A stretch of DNA of 64,000 nt from Sunxiuqinia elliptica (lineage in GTDB: Bacteria; Bacteroidota; Bacteroidia; Bacteroidales; Prolixibacteraceae), in contig NZ_FONW01000012.1 of NCBI RefSeq assembly GCF_900113005.1, forward strand, positions 91,791 to 155,790. The letters run 5' to 3'. This document shows, in pieces, positions 1 to 5,606 of this stretch. The notes below the pieces were generated by a model. The model made no database searches. It saw only the letters and a list, made by a program, of their open reading frames with translations, and had not been told where the DNA came from. The translations under genes and the position numbers were made by a program. Position 1 is the stretch's first letter, and the number at the start of each line of letters is the position of its first letter.

Positions 1-81
1 CATGCTTCAGTAAAAGTATCGAAAATGAATCCGCCCATGGGGGGACAGATTGAAAAAGTAAGTGTTACTATCAGTCGATAG
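1..81 (+). CDS. folB: Dihydroneopterin aldolase, 3' end only
   Basis: The window opens inside this gene; only the last 26 codons and the TAG stop are present. The visible tail contains VKVSKMNPPMGGQIEKVSV, which matches the C-terminal strand of dihydroneopterin aldolase (typically VSKxNPPxGG). The enzyme cleaves 7,8-dihydroneopterin to 6-hydroxymethyl-dihydropterin and glycolaldehyde in folate synthesis, in the cytoplasm as an oligomer. The catalytic part lies outside the window, so the call rests on this short but characteristic tail. Confidence 0.8.
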   Translation, partial: HASVKVSKMNPPMGGQIEKVSVTISR

Positions 82-106
82 CGATACAATCAAATGAATG
101 TAAGGG

Positions 107-130
107 ATCTGCTGGCTACTTCCAGCAGAT
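107..130. terminator. Hairpin between convergent genes
   Basis: A perfect 9-bp inverted repeat (107-115 with 122-130, 6-base loop) lies 25 bases after the folB stop. There is no clean T tract on either side, so termination is plausible but weakly supported. It would also serve the small minus-strand gene that ends at 184. Confidence 0.4.
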
Positions 131-183
131 TCTATCGTTCCCTAAATCATGTAAAGCAATTTATTGCTTCGAAAGATTATCTT

Positions 184-294
184 TTACAGATTCCGCCAGT
201 AAACGGTCGTTTTTCCACTCGCAACTTCCTTTTGGCTAGGTTGACAGCCTACGAATAGACTCATCAATACACAAACGACTATACTTCGCACCAT
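184..294 (-). CDS. Candidate 36-residue small lipoprotein
   Basis: An ATG at 294 opens a 36-codon frame. It encodes a short hydrophobic signal sequence (residues 3-15) followed by LFVGCQPSQ, a plausible lipobox with the lipidated Cys at residue 17. The mature peptide would be only 20 residues. A good -7 box (TATATTTG, 338-331) sits about 37 bases upstream, which supports transcription. Oddity: switching frame near the codon for residue 20 would give a different tail (containing CEWKNDRLLAESVKDN) that ends at 161 and also looks protein-like. The gene may therefore carry a frameshift or may really end in the other frame. I do not recognise a family. Confidence 0.4.
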   Translation of the reverse strand: MVRSIVVCVLMSLFVGCQPSQKEVASGKTTVYWRNL

Positions 295-330
295 GATCTT
301 GGTTTTATGATTCGACCTCAGAAATAAATA

Positions 331-338
331 CAAATATA
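331..338 (-). promoter_or_regulatory. -7 box for the small lipoprotein
   Basis: Reading the minus strand, 338-331 is TATATTTG, an exact match to the Bacteroidota TAnnTTTG element. No clear -33 TTTG is seen. The predicted transcript starts about 30 bases upstream of the ATG at 294. Confidence 0.45.
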
Positions 339-529
339 AAAAAACTCAGTTTCGTGAAGTTACAAGCCAATGAGTAGGTTTTAGCCCTTCAGCCCTAGAA
401 AATTGGAAACACGCCCGATAAAGGTTTAACTCGGTTGGCCAACTAGTTCGCTTGAATTAATTCGCAAAATTCTGCCCATTACGATATTCTTCTCCTAAAT
501 TTTTCTTGTGCAGAAGTGGAAAATTTTAT
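339..529. other. Intergenic stretch before tRNA-Cys
   Basis: I see no coding frame here. The stretch holds two short palindromes, GTTGGCCAAC near 432-441 and GAATTAATTC near 454-463. They could be protein-binding sites, but nothing else supports that. Confidence 0.3.
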
Positions 530-537
530 TACATTTG
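530..537 (+). promoter_or_regulatory. -7 box for tRNA-Cys
   Basis: TACATTTG matches TAnnTTTG exactly, 17 bases upstream of the tRNA. A TTG at 506-508 is a possible -33 element. Confidence 0.55.
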
Positions 538-554
538 CAGTCCGATTACGGAAT

Positions 555-625
555 GGTCTCTTGGCCGAGTGGCTAGGCAGCGGTCTGCAAAACCGCGTAC
601 GGCGGTTCGAATCCGCCAGAGACCT
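555..625 (+). tRNA. tRNA-Cys (GCA)
   Basis: The sequence folds as a 71-nt cloverleaf. The acceptor stem pairs GGTCTCT with AGAGACC, the anticodon stem pairs GCGGT with ACCGC, the loop is CTGCAAA (anticodon GCA), and the T loop is GTTCGAATC. The discriminator base is T, as is usual for cysteine tRNAs. The terminal CCA is not encoded in full (TCAT follows the acceptor stem). Confidence 0.96.
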
Positions 626-633
626 CATAAAAA

Positions 634-661
634 AGCCAGTGAAAATTCACTGGCTTTTTTT
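634..661 (+). terminator. Intrinsic terminator after tRNA-Cys
   Basis: A perfect 10-bp stem (AGCCAGTGAA at 634-643 with TTCACTGGCT at 646-655) has a 2-base loop and is followed by a run of seven T. It lies 9 bases after the tRNA. Confidence 0.9.
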
Positions 662-863
662 ATGTCTCAAACTTTTCTAAGAGTTGGATCCTTTCTTCGC
701 TCAGCTTCCCTCACATTCCTCCAAAAGCAAAACTTACAACTACCTCCAACAAGATTATCAACTCAGCAATAAAGCTATTCTCATTCCTCAAGCTTTAGTA
801 TTCAAGAATTAACAACAATCCAAAAATAAATCTTCAATCATTTAATTTTGAACTTTTGTTCAT

Positions 864-871
864 TATATTTG
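864..871 (+). promoter_or_regulatory. -7 box for the NifX/MinD cluster
   Basis: TATATTTG matches TAnnTTTG, with TTTTG at 846-850 as a loose upstream element. The next gene starts at 900, which leaves a leader of about 20 bases. This is the likely promoter of the 900-1468 transcript. Confidence 0.5.
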
Positions 872-899
872 CAGTGTAAACATTTATAATCTACCTGCA

Positions 900-1223
900 A
901 TGAAAGTAGCCATTACATCAACAGGACAAGAAGTAACATCGAAATTAGATCACCGGTTCGGACGGTGTTCCTACTTTGCGATTCATGACTTCGATACCGA
1001 CCAAACTGATTTTATTAAAAATCCCAACAAAGAAGTCGCAGAAGGAGCTGGACCTGCTTCTGTACAGTTTATTGTCAGCCACGGAGTCAGTAAAATTATC
1101 TCTGGAGAATTTGGAGGAAAAGTCAAAAAGATTTTAGAAGACCTTGAAGTCCAAATGATCATGTTCAATGGCCCTGAAAGAACAATTCAGGATATCCTTT
1201 CATTGATGGCAGTCAAACCATAA
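900..1223 (+). CDS. NifX/ORP-family metal-cluster-binding protein
   Basis: This 107-residue cytoplasmic protein is a complete single-domain member of the dinitrogenase iron-molybdenum cofactor family (PF02579; NifX, NafY and the NifB C-terminus). The signature is MKVAITSTGQ at the N-terminus, LDHRFGRCSYFAI around residues 17-29, and the GVSKIISGEFGGKV segment around 62-75. Known members carry molybdenum or Mo-Cu sulfide clusters. No nifHDK genes are in the window, and the MinD-type ATPases nearby point to an orp-like role. It starts a + strand run; the next gene follows after 17 bases. Confidence 0.85.
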   Translation: MKVAITSTGQEVTSKLDHRFGRCSYFAIHDFDTDQTDFIKNPNKEVAEGAGPASVQFIVSHGVSKIISGEFGGKVKKILEDLEVQMIMFNGPERTIQDILSLMAVKP

Positions 1224-1225
1224 AA

Positions 1226-1234
1226 AAGGAGGTG
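1226..1234 (+). promoter_or_regulatory. Canonical Shine-Dalgarno site
   Basis: AAGGAGGTG lies 6 bases before the ATG at 1241. It is nearly perfectly complementary to the 16S 3' end. Neighbouring genes have A-rich leaders without such a site, as is usual in Bacteroidota, so it stands out and may be a relic of transfer from another phylum. Confidence 0.8.
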
Positions 1235-1240
1235 TGAACC

Positions 1241-1468
1241 ATGCCAGGATTTAATCAAAGAGGCCCTGCAGGAGAAGGTCCGATGACAGGGCGAAAACAG
1301 GGGAAATGTGCTAACAAAGGTCGTTCCCAGATGAGAAATAACCAACTAGAACAAGCTTCTGAAGGTCAATCTTTTCAACAAGAGGATACAGCTCCTAGAG
1401 GATTTGGATTCAGAAGAGGATTGAAACGTAGAAATGCTTCAGGACGCGGATTGGGTTGTCGAAGCTAA
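1241..1468 (+). CDS. DUF5320-family small protein
   Basis: This 75-residue protein opens with MPGFNQRGPAGEGPMTGRK, the hallmark Gly/Pro-rich start of DUF5320 proteins (MPGxxxxGPxGxGPMTG). The rest is basic and rich in Arg, Gln and Gly, ending in GRGLGCRS; two Cys remain (residues 23 and 73). The function of the family is unknown. It commonly sits beside NifX/ORP-family genes and MinD/ferredoxin ATPases in anaerobes, as here. The start is fixed by the strong Shine-Dalgarno site. A terminator follows, so 900-1468 may be a two-gene transcript. Confidence 0.8.
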   Translation: MPGFNQRGPAGEGPMTGRKQGKCANKGRSQMRNNQLEQASEGQSFQQEDTAPRGFGFRRGLKRRNASGRGLGCRS

Positions 1469-1483
1469 TCTACTGAGGAGTTT

Positions 1484-1530
1484 AAACTGGTAGTTAAATG
1501 GTCCTTAAAACTACCAGTTTCTATTTTTTT
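1484..1530 (+). terminator. Intrinsic terminator
   Basis: A perfect 12-bp stem (AAACTGGTAGTT at 1484-1495 with its complement at 1509-1520) has a 13-base loop and is followed by CTATTTTTTT. It separates the NifX/DUF5320 pair from the genes that start at 1644. Confidence 0.9.
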
Positions 1531-1643
1531 AAACACCTAAAACGAGCGGCGAAAAAACGTCGATACAATCGAAACAAGATCGGGGAAAAACAAATGCCGT
1601 CATCCCCTCCAAATACCATTGAAATCTTTTAAACAATAATGAA

Positions 1644-1979
1644 ATGAAGAAATTTGCCATACCTACTGAAAACGGAAAACTTTGCTCTCACTTTGGCCAC
1701 TGTCAACAATTTGCAATTATCAATGTCAGTGACAACGCACTAACTCATGAGAGTTACCTCAATCCACCGCCCCACGAACCGGGTCTATTACCTACTTGGC
1801 TTGGGCAGCAAGGAGTAACCAATATTATTGCCGGCGGTATCGGACAAAAAGCAATCCAGCTATTCAAGCAACAAAACATTGAAGTAACGGTAGGTGCACT
1901 AGCCAAATCCCCAAAGCAATTGGTCGAAGATTTTCTGGCTAACGATTTGGTTTCCGGAGCTAACGCATGTGATCACTAA
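1644..1979 (+). CDS. Second NifX/ORP-family protein (MTH1175-like)
   Basis: This 111-residue protein is another PF02579 member, but of the MTH1175-like type. It has the SHFGHCQQFAI motif near residues 14-24, PPPHEPGLLPTWL near 44-56, and GVTNIIAGGIGQKA near 60-73. The C-terminus ends NACDH, and the Cys and His there are candidate metal ligands. It stands 88 bases ahead of two MinD-type ATPases. In sulfate reducers the orange protein (ORP), which binds a Mo-Cu sulfide cluster, is encoded with such ATPases. That pairing is known; a similar role here is inference. Confidence 0.85.
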   Translation: MKKFAIPTENGKLCSHFGHCQQFAIINVSDNALTHESYLNPPPHEPGLLPTWLGQQGVTNIIAGGIGQKAIQLFKQQNIEVTVGALAKSPKQLVEDFLANDLVSGANACDH

Positions 1980-2067
1980 ACGGAGTAAGCCATCTGGATA
2001 AAAGCTCCGGTCACATAAGTCCAGTTACAAATTTTCAAAATACGAATACTTACATCTTTATTTTCAA

Positions 2068-2928
2068 ATGAAAATAGCAGTTGCCAGCGGTAAAGGAGGC
2101 ACTGGAAAGACATTGATTTCAACCAACCTCTTCCATGTAATACAACAATTGGGAGATCCGGTTGAGTTGATTGATTGTGATGCAGAAGAGCCGAATACCC
2201 GTCAGTTCATCAAAGGGAAAGTCAATGATGAAGAGATGGTCACCCAAAGAATTCCGGTAATCGATAAAGCCAGCTGTACTTTTTGTGGGAAATGCCAGGA
2301 ATACTGCCATTACAATGCCATTATCGTTTTACCCGATATTCGACATGTTCAGGTAATTGAAGAACTTTGCCATGATTGTGGTGCCTGCTCCTATGCATGT
2401 CATGCAGGAGCTATCAGCGAACGAGTAAAATCGATCGGGTCAATTACCAATTACGAAACAGCCCTCGGTGGATTTTTAACCGAGAGTCAAATCGATATTG
2501 GTATCTACTCCCCAGTACCTGTTATTCAAAAAGCAATACACAGCGCAGATAAAAACGCCTTTGTTATTCTGGACGCACCTCCCGGAACCTCCTGCCCCTT
2601 TATTGCAACCGTATCTGAAGCCAACTTTGTCGTATTGGTAACCGAACCCACTCCTTTTGGGTTGAATGACCTAAAGTTATCAGTCAATGTTTTAAAAGAA
2701 CTTCAGAAGCCTTTTGGTGTCATTGTCAATCGGGCTGGTTTGGGTGATGACAAACTATACCACTACTTAAAGGAGAACAACATCAGCTTATTGGCTGACA
2801 TTCCTTTTGATCGTCAGGTGGCACACACTTATTCTTGTGGCAACCTGATTACCGATGAATCGTCAAAATACAAAGAGCTGTTTCTGCATCTATACGACAC
2901 CCTTAAAAAACAAGCACAGCATGACTGA
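2068..2928 (+). CDS. MinD-type ATPase with inserted 2[4Fe-4S] ferredoxin domain
   Basis: This 286-residue protein belongs to COG1149 (MinD-superfamily ATPase with a ferredoxin insert). The deviant Walker A motif GKGGTGKT is at residues 8-15. Two four-cysteine clusters follow (Cys70/73/76/80 and Cys101/104/107/111), each with CxxCxxC spacing. A second nucleotide-binding segment, LDAPPGTSCPF, is near residue 168, and the family's TEPTPFGLNDL motif is near 197. It probably couples ATP hydrolysis to transfer or positioning of metal clusters; homologues in the Desulfovibrio orp operon have been linked to cell-division positioning. It overlaps the next gene by 8 bases, so translation is probably coupled. 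Confidence 0.92.
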   Translation: MKIAVASGKGGTGKTLISTNLFHVIQQLGDPVELIDCDAEEPNTRQFIKGKVNDEEMVTQRIPVIDKASCTFCGKCQEYCHYNAIIVLPDIRHVQVIEELCHDCGACSYACHAGAISERVKSIGSITNYETALGGFLTESQIDIGIYSPVPVIQKAIHSADKNAFVILDAPPGTSCPFIATVSEANFVVLVTEPTPFGLNDLKLSVNVLKELQKPFGVIVNRAGLGDDKLYHYLKENNISLLADIPFDRQVAHTYSCGNLITDESSKYKELFLHLYDTLKKQAQHD

Positions 2929-3796
2929 AATTACCATACTTAGTGGCAAGGGAGGAACCGGCAAATCAAGCTTAAGTGCTGCCTTAGCAACGCAAGCCGC
3001 CAAACTGGTCGTTGCTGATTGTGATGTAGATGCTTCAAATCTCCCGATCATTCTTCAACCCAAGGATTACCAGGAAGGCAAATACGTATCGGGCCAAAAA
3101 GCGGTGATTAACCCAGCACTATGCACTAACTGTGGTCAATGCCTAAACTATTGTCGCTTTGATGCTGTAGCGTCTGTCAATAACCGCTATCAGATTGTTG
3201 AAACAGCCTGCGATGGCTGCCAGCTATGTGCCCGGGTTTGCCCAGCAAATGCCATTACCATGATTGAGCATGATAAAAGCCGGTGGTTTATTGGCGAAAT
3301 CACTAATGGGAAAATGGTCCATGCTCACCTTGCTGCCGGAGAGGACAACTCTGGAAAGCTGGTCAATATTGTTCGGGATCAAGCACGCGAACTGGCCTCT
3401 GAAATTGAGTCGCAACTGATTCTGATTGATGGGCCTCCAGGAATTGGATGCCCCGCAATTTCGGCTCTAACCGGAACCGACAAAGTTGTTTTAGTCTCCG
3501 AACCAACACAATCTGGCATTCATGATCTTAAACGAGTTGTTGAGCTGGTTCGCCAGTTCAAGATTCCAGCCTTTGTGGTCATCAACAAGTATGATATCAA
3601 CCTTCCGTTAAGTGAAGAACTGGAAGAATGGTGCGAAACGATGCAACTACCAATTATTGGAAAATTACCCTTCGACAAAGTTGTTGTTGACGCCATGGTG
3701 CATTGCCAAAGCATCACCGACTGGGCACCCGATTCTCCCGTCAGCGATGAAATACGGAAAATCTGGAACAAGCTGTTATACGCTGATCGTCCTTAA
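2921..3796 (+). CDS. Second MinD-type ATPase with ferredoxin domain
   Basis: This 291-residue paralogue of the previous gene has Walker A GKGGTGKS at residues 9-16, and Cys68/71/74/78 and Cys97/100/103/107 as two [4Fe-4S] sites. LIDGPPGIGCP and the SEPTQSGIHDL motif lie in the second half. I chose the ATG at 2921, inside the end of the upstream gene (ATGACTGA overlap). An in-frame ATG at 2855 would add 22 residues ahead of the P-loop, which the family does not have. The tandem ATPases probably form a heterodimer, as inferred for orp-type pairs. Confidence 0.92.
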   Translation: MTEITILSGKGGTGKSSLSAALATQAAKLVVADCDVDASNLPIILQPKDYQEGKYVSGQKAVINPALCTNCGQCLNYCRFDAVASVNNRYQIVETACDGCQLCARVCPANAITMIEHDKSRWFIGEITNGKMVHAHLAAGEDNSGKLVNIVRDQARELASEIESQLILIDGPPGIGCPAISALTGTDKVVLVSEPTQSGIHDLKRVVELVRQFKIPAFVVINKYDINLPLSEELEEWCETMQLPIIGKLPFDKVVVDAMVHCQSITDWAPDSPVSDEIRKIWNKLLYADRP

Positions 3797-3836
3797 TTCA
3801 AATCAGCTAAACATTGAAGTTCAGTTCAAAAAAACA

Positions 3837-4481
3837 ATGAAAATGCAAAAGAATAAATTAAACCTTATCATCGATTTGCTTCTATTGATTTGCTTGCTGC
3901 TAATCAGTGGAATTGGATTTCTAATCCGATACGTACTTCCTCCTGGGTTTGAGAGAAGGCAGCTTTATGGAAATGGCGTTGATTTACAATTTTGGGGACT
4001 CGACCGGCATGAGTGGGGAAACATTCACCTTATCATCAGCTTGGTCTTTATTGCCCTGCTTTTCTTTCATATTCTGTTACACTGGAAAATGATCTGCGCC
4101 TTTACAGGAAAGTATTCTCAAGGAAAGATCTCATCAAAAGTACTTTTAGGAATTGTTTTGGCCCTTTCAGCCATCTGCTTAGCGGGACCTTTCTGCATTC
4201 AACCAGAAGTTGCTTCTCGACAAGGCCGAATAGTGACCGAATCAATAACGCCAACAAACTCTGAGCAAACGCCCACTCATTCTTCCTCAACCATTGAAGT
4301 CAAAGGATCAATGCATTTAAACGAGCTTGCCTCACAATTTCAGGTTTCAACGTCCACCATCATTGCTCAAATGGGCATTTCACCGAAAGATTCCTGCCAA
4401 AGAATTGGGCGATTGAAAAAGAAGTACGGATTTGCCATGCACGAACTCAAACAACTCATTGAGTTAGAAATGAACAACTAG
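3837..4481 (+). CDS. DUF4405 membrane protein with C-terminal helical domain
   Basis: This 214-residue protein has three predicted membrane helices, near residues 9-31, 63-83 and 102-120. His58, His64, His78 and His82 lie in or near the second helix, a pattern compatible with haem binding in DUF4405 proteins. After a Ser/Thr-rich linker (130-155), a soluble domain near 160-212 (containing HLNELASQFQV and QRIGRLKKKYGF) resembles the small helical domains found behind some membrane ferredoxin and cytochrome proteins. The start at 3837 follows A-rich sequence and places the first helix properly; the frame is open further upstream but overlaps the ATPase gene. It may link the cytoplasmic cluster-handling proteins to membrane electron transfer (inference). 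Confidence 0.8.
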   Translation: MKMQKNKLNLIIDLLLLICLLLISGIGFLIRYVLPPGFERRQLYGNGVDLQFWGLDRHEWGNIHLIISLVFIALLFFHILLHWKMICAFTGKYSQGKISSKVLLGIVLALSAICLAGPFCIQPEVASRQGRIVTESITPTNSEQTPTHSSSTIEVKGSMHLNELASQFQVSTSTIIAQMGISPKDSCQRIGRLKKKYGFAMHELKQLIELEMNN

Positions 4482-4482
4482 T

Positions 4483-5148
4483 ATGTTTGACAGACAACAA
4501 GAAAATACCTACCCTAAAAATCTGACGGTCGGCGAACAGGTCGATTTGCCAAGTGTTTACGGAACATTCAAGCTGATCCCCTTTCAGGATAAAGTTAATG
4601 GACTTGAACACATTGCATTGATTAAAGGCAATCCTCAGCCCAACCAATCAACACTCGTTCGGATTCACTCTGCCTGTGCCACCGGTGACCTCTTTGGGTC
4701 TTTGCGATGCGATTGTGGCCCGCAACTACACCAGGCACTGAGGCAAATTGAGCAAGCCGGACGTGGGGTTTTAATTTACCTGCAACAGGAAGGTCGAGGA
4801 ATTGGGCTAATGGAAAAAATCAAAGCCTACAAACTCCAGGAGCAAGGTTTTGACACGGTAGATGCCAACCTAAAACTAGGGCACCAAGCCGATGAAAGAG
4901 ACTACAAGGATGCTGCGGAGATCTTGCATTATCTACACATCAGCAAAGTTGATCTCATGACCAATAATCCGCTAAAAATGGAAGGCTTAAGCCAATATGG
5001 CATAACAGTTGAAACGTGTATCCCAATTATAATCAAGCCCAATAAACACAATGCGTTCTATCTTCAAACAAAACAAGAACGCATGGGACATAAGCTTTTG
5101 CAACAAGCTTTTGACCAAGAAAAAGCCAAGTTCGAAAACCTAAAGTAA
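4483..5148 (+). CDS. ribA: GTP cyclohydrolase II
   Basis: This 221-residue enzyme opens GTP and releases formate and pyrophosphate to give the first riboflavin precursor, in the cytoplasm. The zinc ligands are Cys65, Cys76 and Cys78 (SACATGD and RCDCGP motifs, with the same spacing as E. coli RibA). The GTP-binding segment QQEGRGIGLMEKI lies at residues 101-113, and the TNNPLKMEGL motif follows near 161-170. It is a stand-alone RibA without the RibB (dihydroxybutanone phosphate synthase) domain that many Bacteroidota fuse to it. It starts 1 base after the DUF4405 gene, so no riboswitch lies directly ahead of it. Confidence 0.95.
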   Translation: MFDRQQENTYPKNLTVGEQVDLPSVYGTFKLIPFQDKVNGLEHIALIKGNPQPNQSTLVRIHSACATGDLFGSLRCDCGPQLHQALRQIEQAGRGVLIYLQQEGRGIGLMEKIKAYKLQEQGFDTVDANLKLGHQADERDYKDAAEILHYLHISKVDLMTNNPLKMEGLSQYGITVETCIPIIIKPNKHNAFYLQTKQERMGHKLLQQAFDQEKAKFENLK

Positions 5149-5161
5149 ACTTCCTCAAACA

Positions 5162-5584
5162 ATGAAAAACTACTTCGTGCACCACATTCAGTTACGTCCT
5201 CGTTATGGCGAAGTTGACCAAATGGGCTATGTTTATCATGCCAACTACGTAACCTACTGTCACCAAGCCCGAACCGAACTCCTTCGCCAATTTGGCATTG
5301 AAGATCATCAGTTGGAAGAGCATAACATCATGCTACCGGTTATCAGCATGGATCTACGCTACCACAAACCTGCAGGCTACGATGAGTTACTTACAGTTAA
5401 AACAAGCCTAAAAGAGGAACCGCGTACCCGTTTTTCCTTTCAATTTGAATTTAGAAATGAACAAAATGAGCTCATCTGCTCGGCAAATTGCAGCACAGCC
5501 ATTGTTGATCGGTTGACGCGCAAGCCTATGCGAGCACCTGCGCTCATCAAACAGGCTTTCAACAAAATCGAAATGGTACGCTAA
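5162..5584 (+). CDS. Acyl-CoA thioesterase, YbgC/FadM hotdog family
   Basis: This 140-residue single-domain hotdog protein contains the 4-hydroxybenzoyl-CoA thioesterase signature RYGEVDQMGYVYHANYVTY at residues 14-32, with Asp19 as the likely catalytic residue. It probably hydrolyses short or medium acyl-CoA thioesters in the cytoplasm; the natural substrate cannot be read from the sequence. It lies 13 bases after ribA and ends the + strand run, converging on the PUL-3 genes with only 22 bases between the stops. Confidence 0.88.
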   Translation: MKNYFVHHIQLRPRYGEVDQMGYVYHANYVTYCHQARTELLRQFGIEDHQLEEHNIMLPVISMDLRYHKPAGYDELLTVKTSLKEEPRTRFSFQFEFRNEQNELICSANCSTAIVDRLTRKPMRAPALIKQAFNKIEMVR

Positions 5585-5606
5585 AAGCAAATCGTACAAC
5601 TGGCTC

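Noticed and set aside
506..772. An 88-codon open frame on the + strand
   Set aside because: It runs straight through tRNA-Cys and its terminator, so it is a chance frame.
900..3796. Nitrogen-fixation operon
   Set aside because: The NifX-family similarity is real, but no nitrogenase structural or assembly genes are visible, and the MinD/ferredoxin neighbours fit an orp-like cluster better.
3612..3836. N-terminal extension of the DUF4405 protein
   Set aside because: The frame is open, but it overlaps the upstream ATPase in another frame and would place a non-hydrophobic stretch before the first membrane helix.
4482..4482. FMN riboswitch ahead of ribA
   Set aside because: Only 1 base separates ribA from the upstream gene, and nothing like the RFN element is seen.
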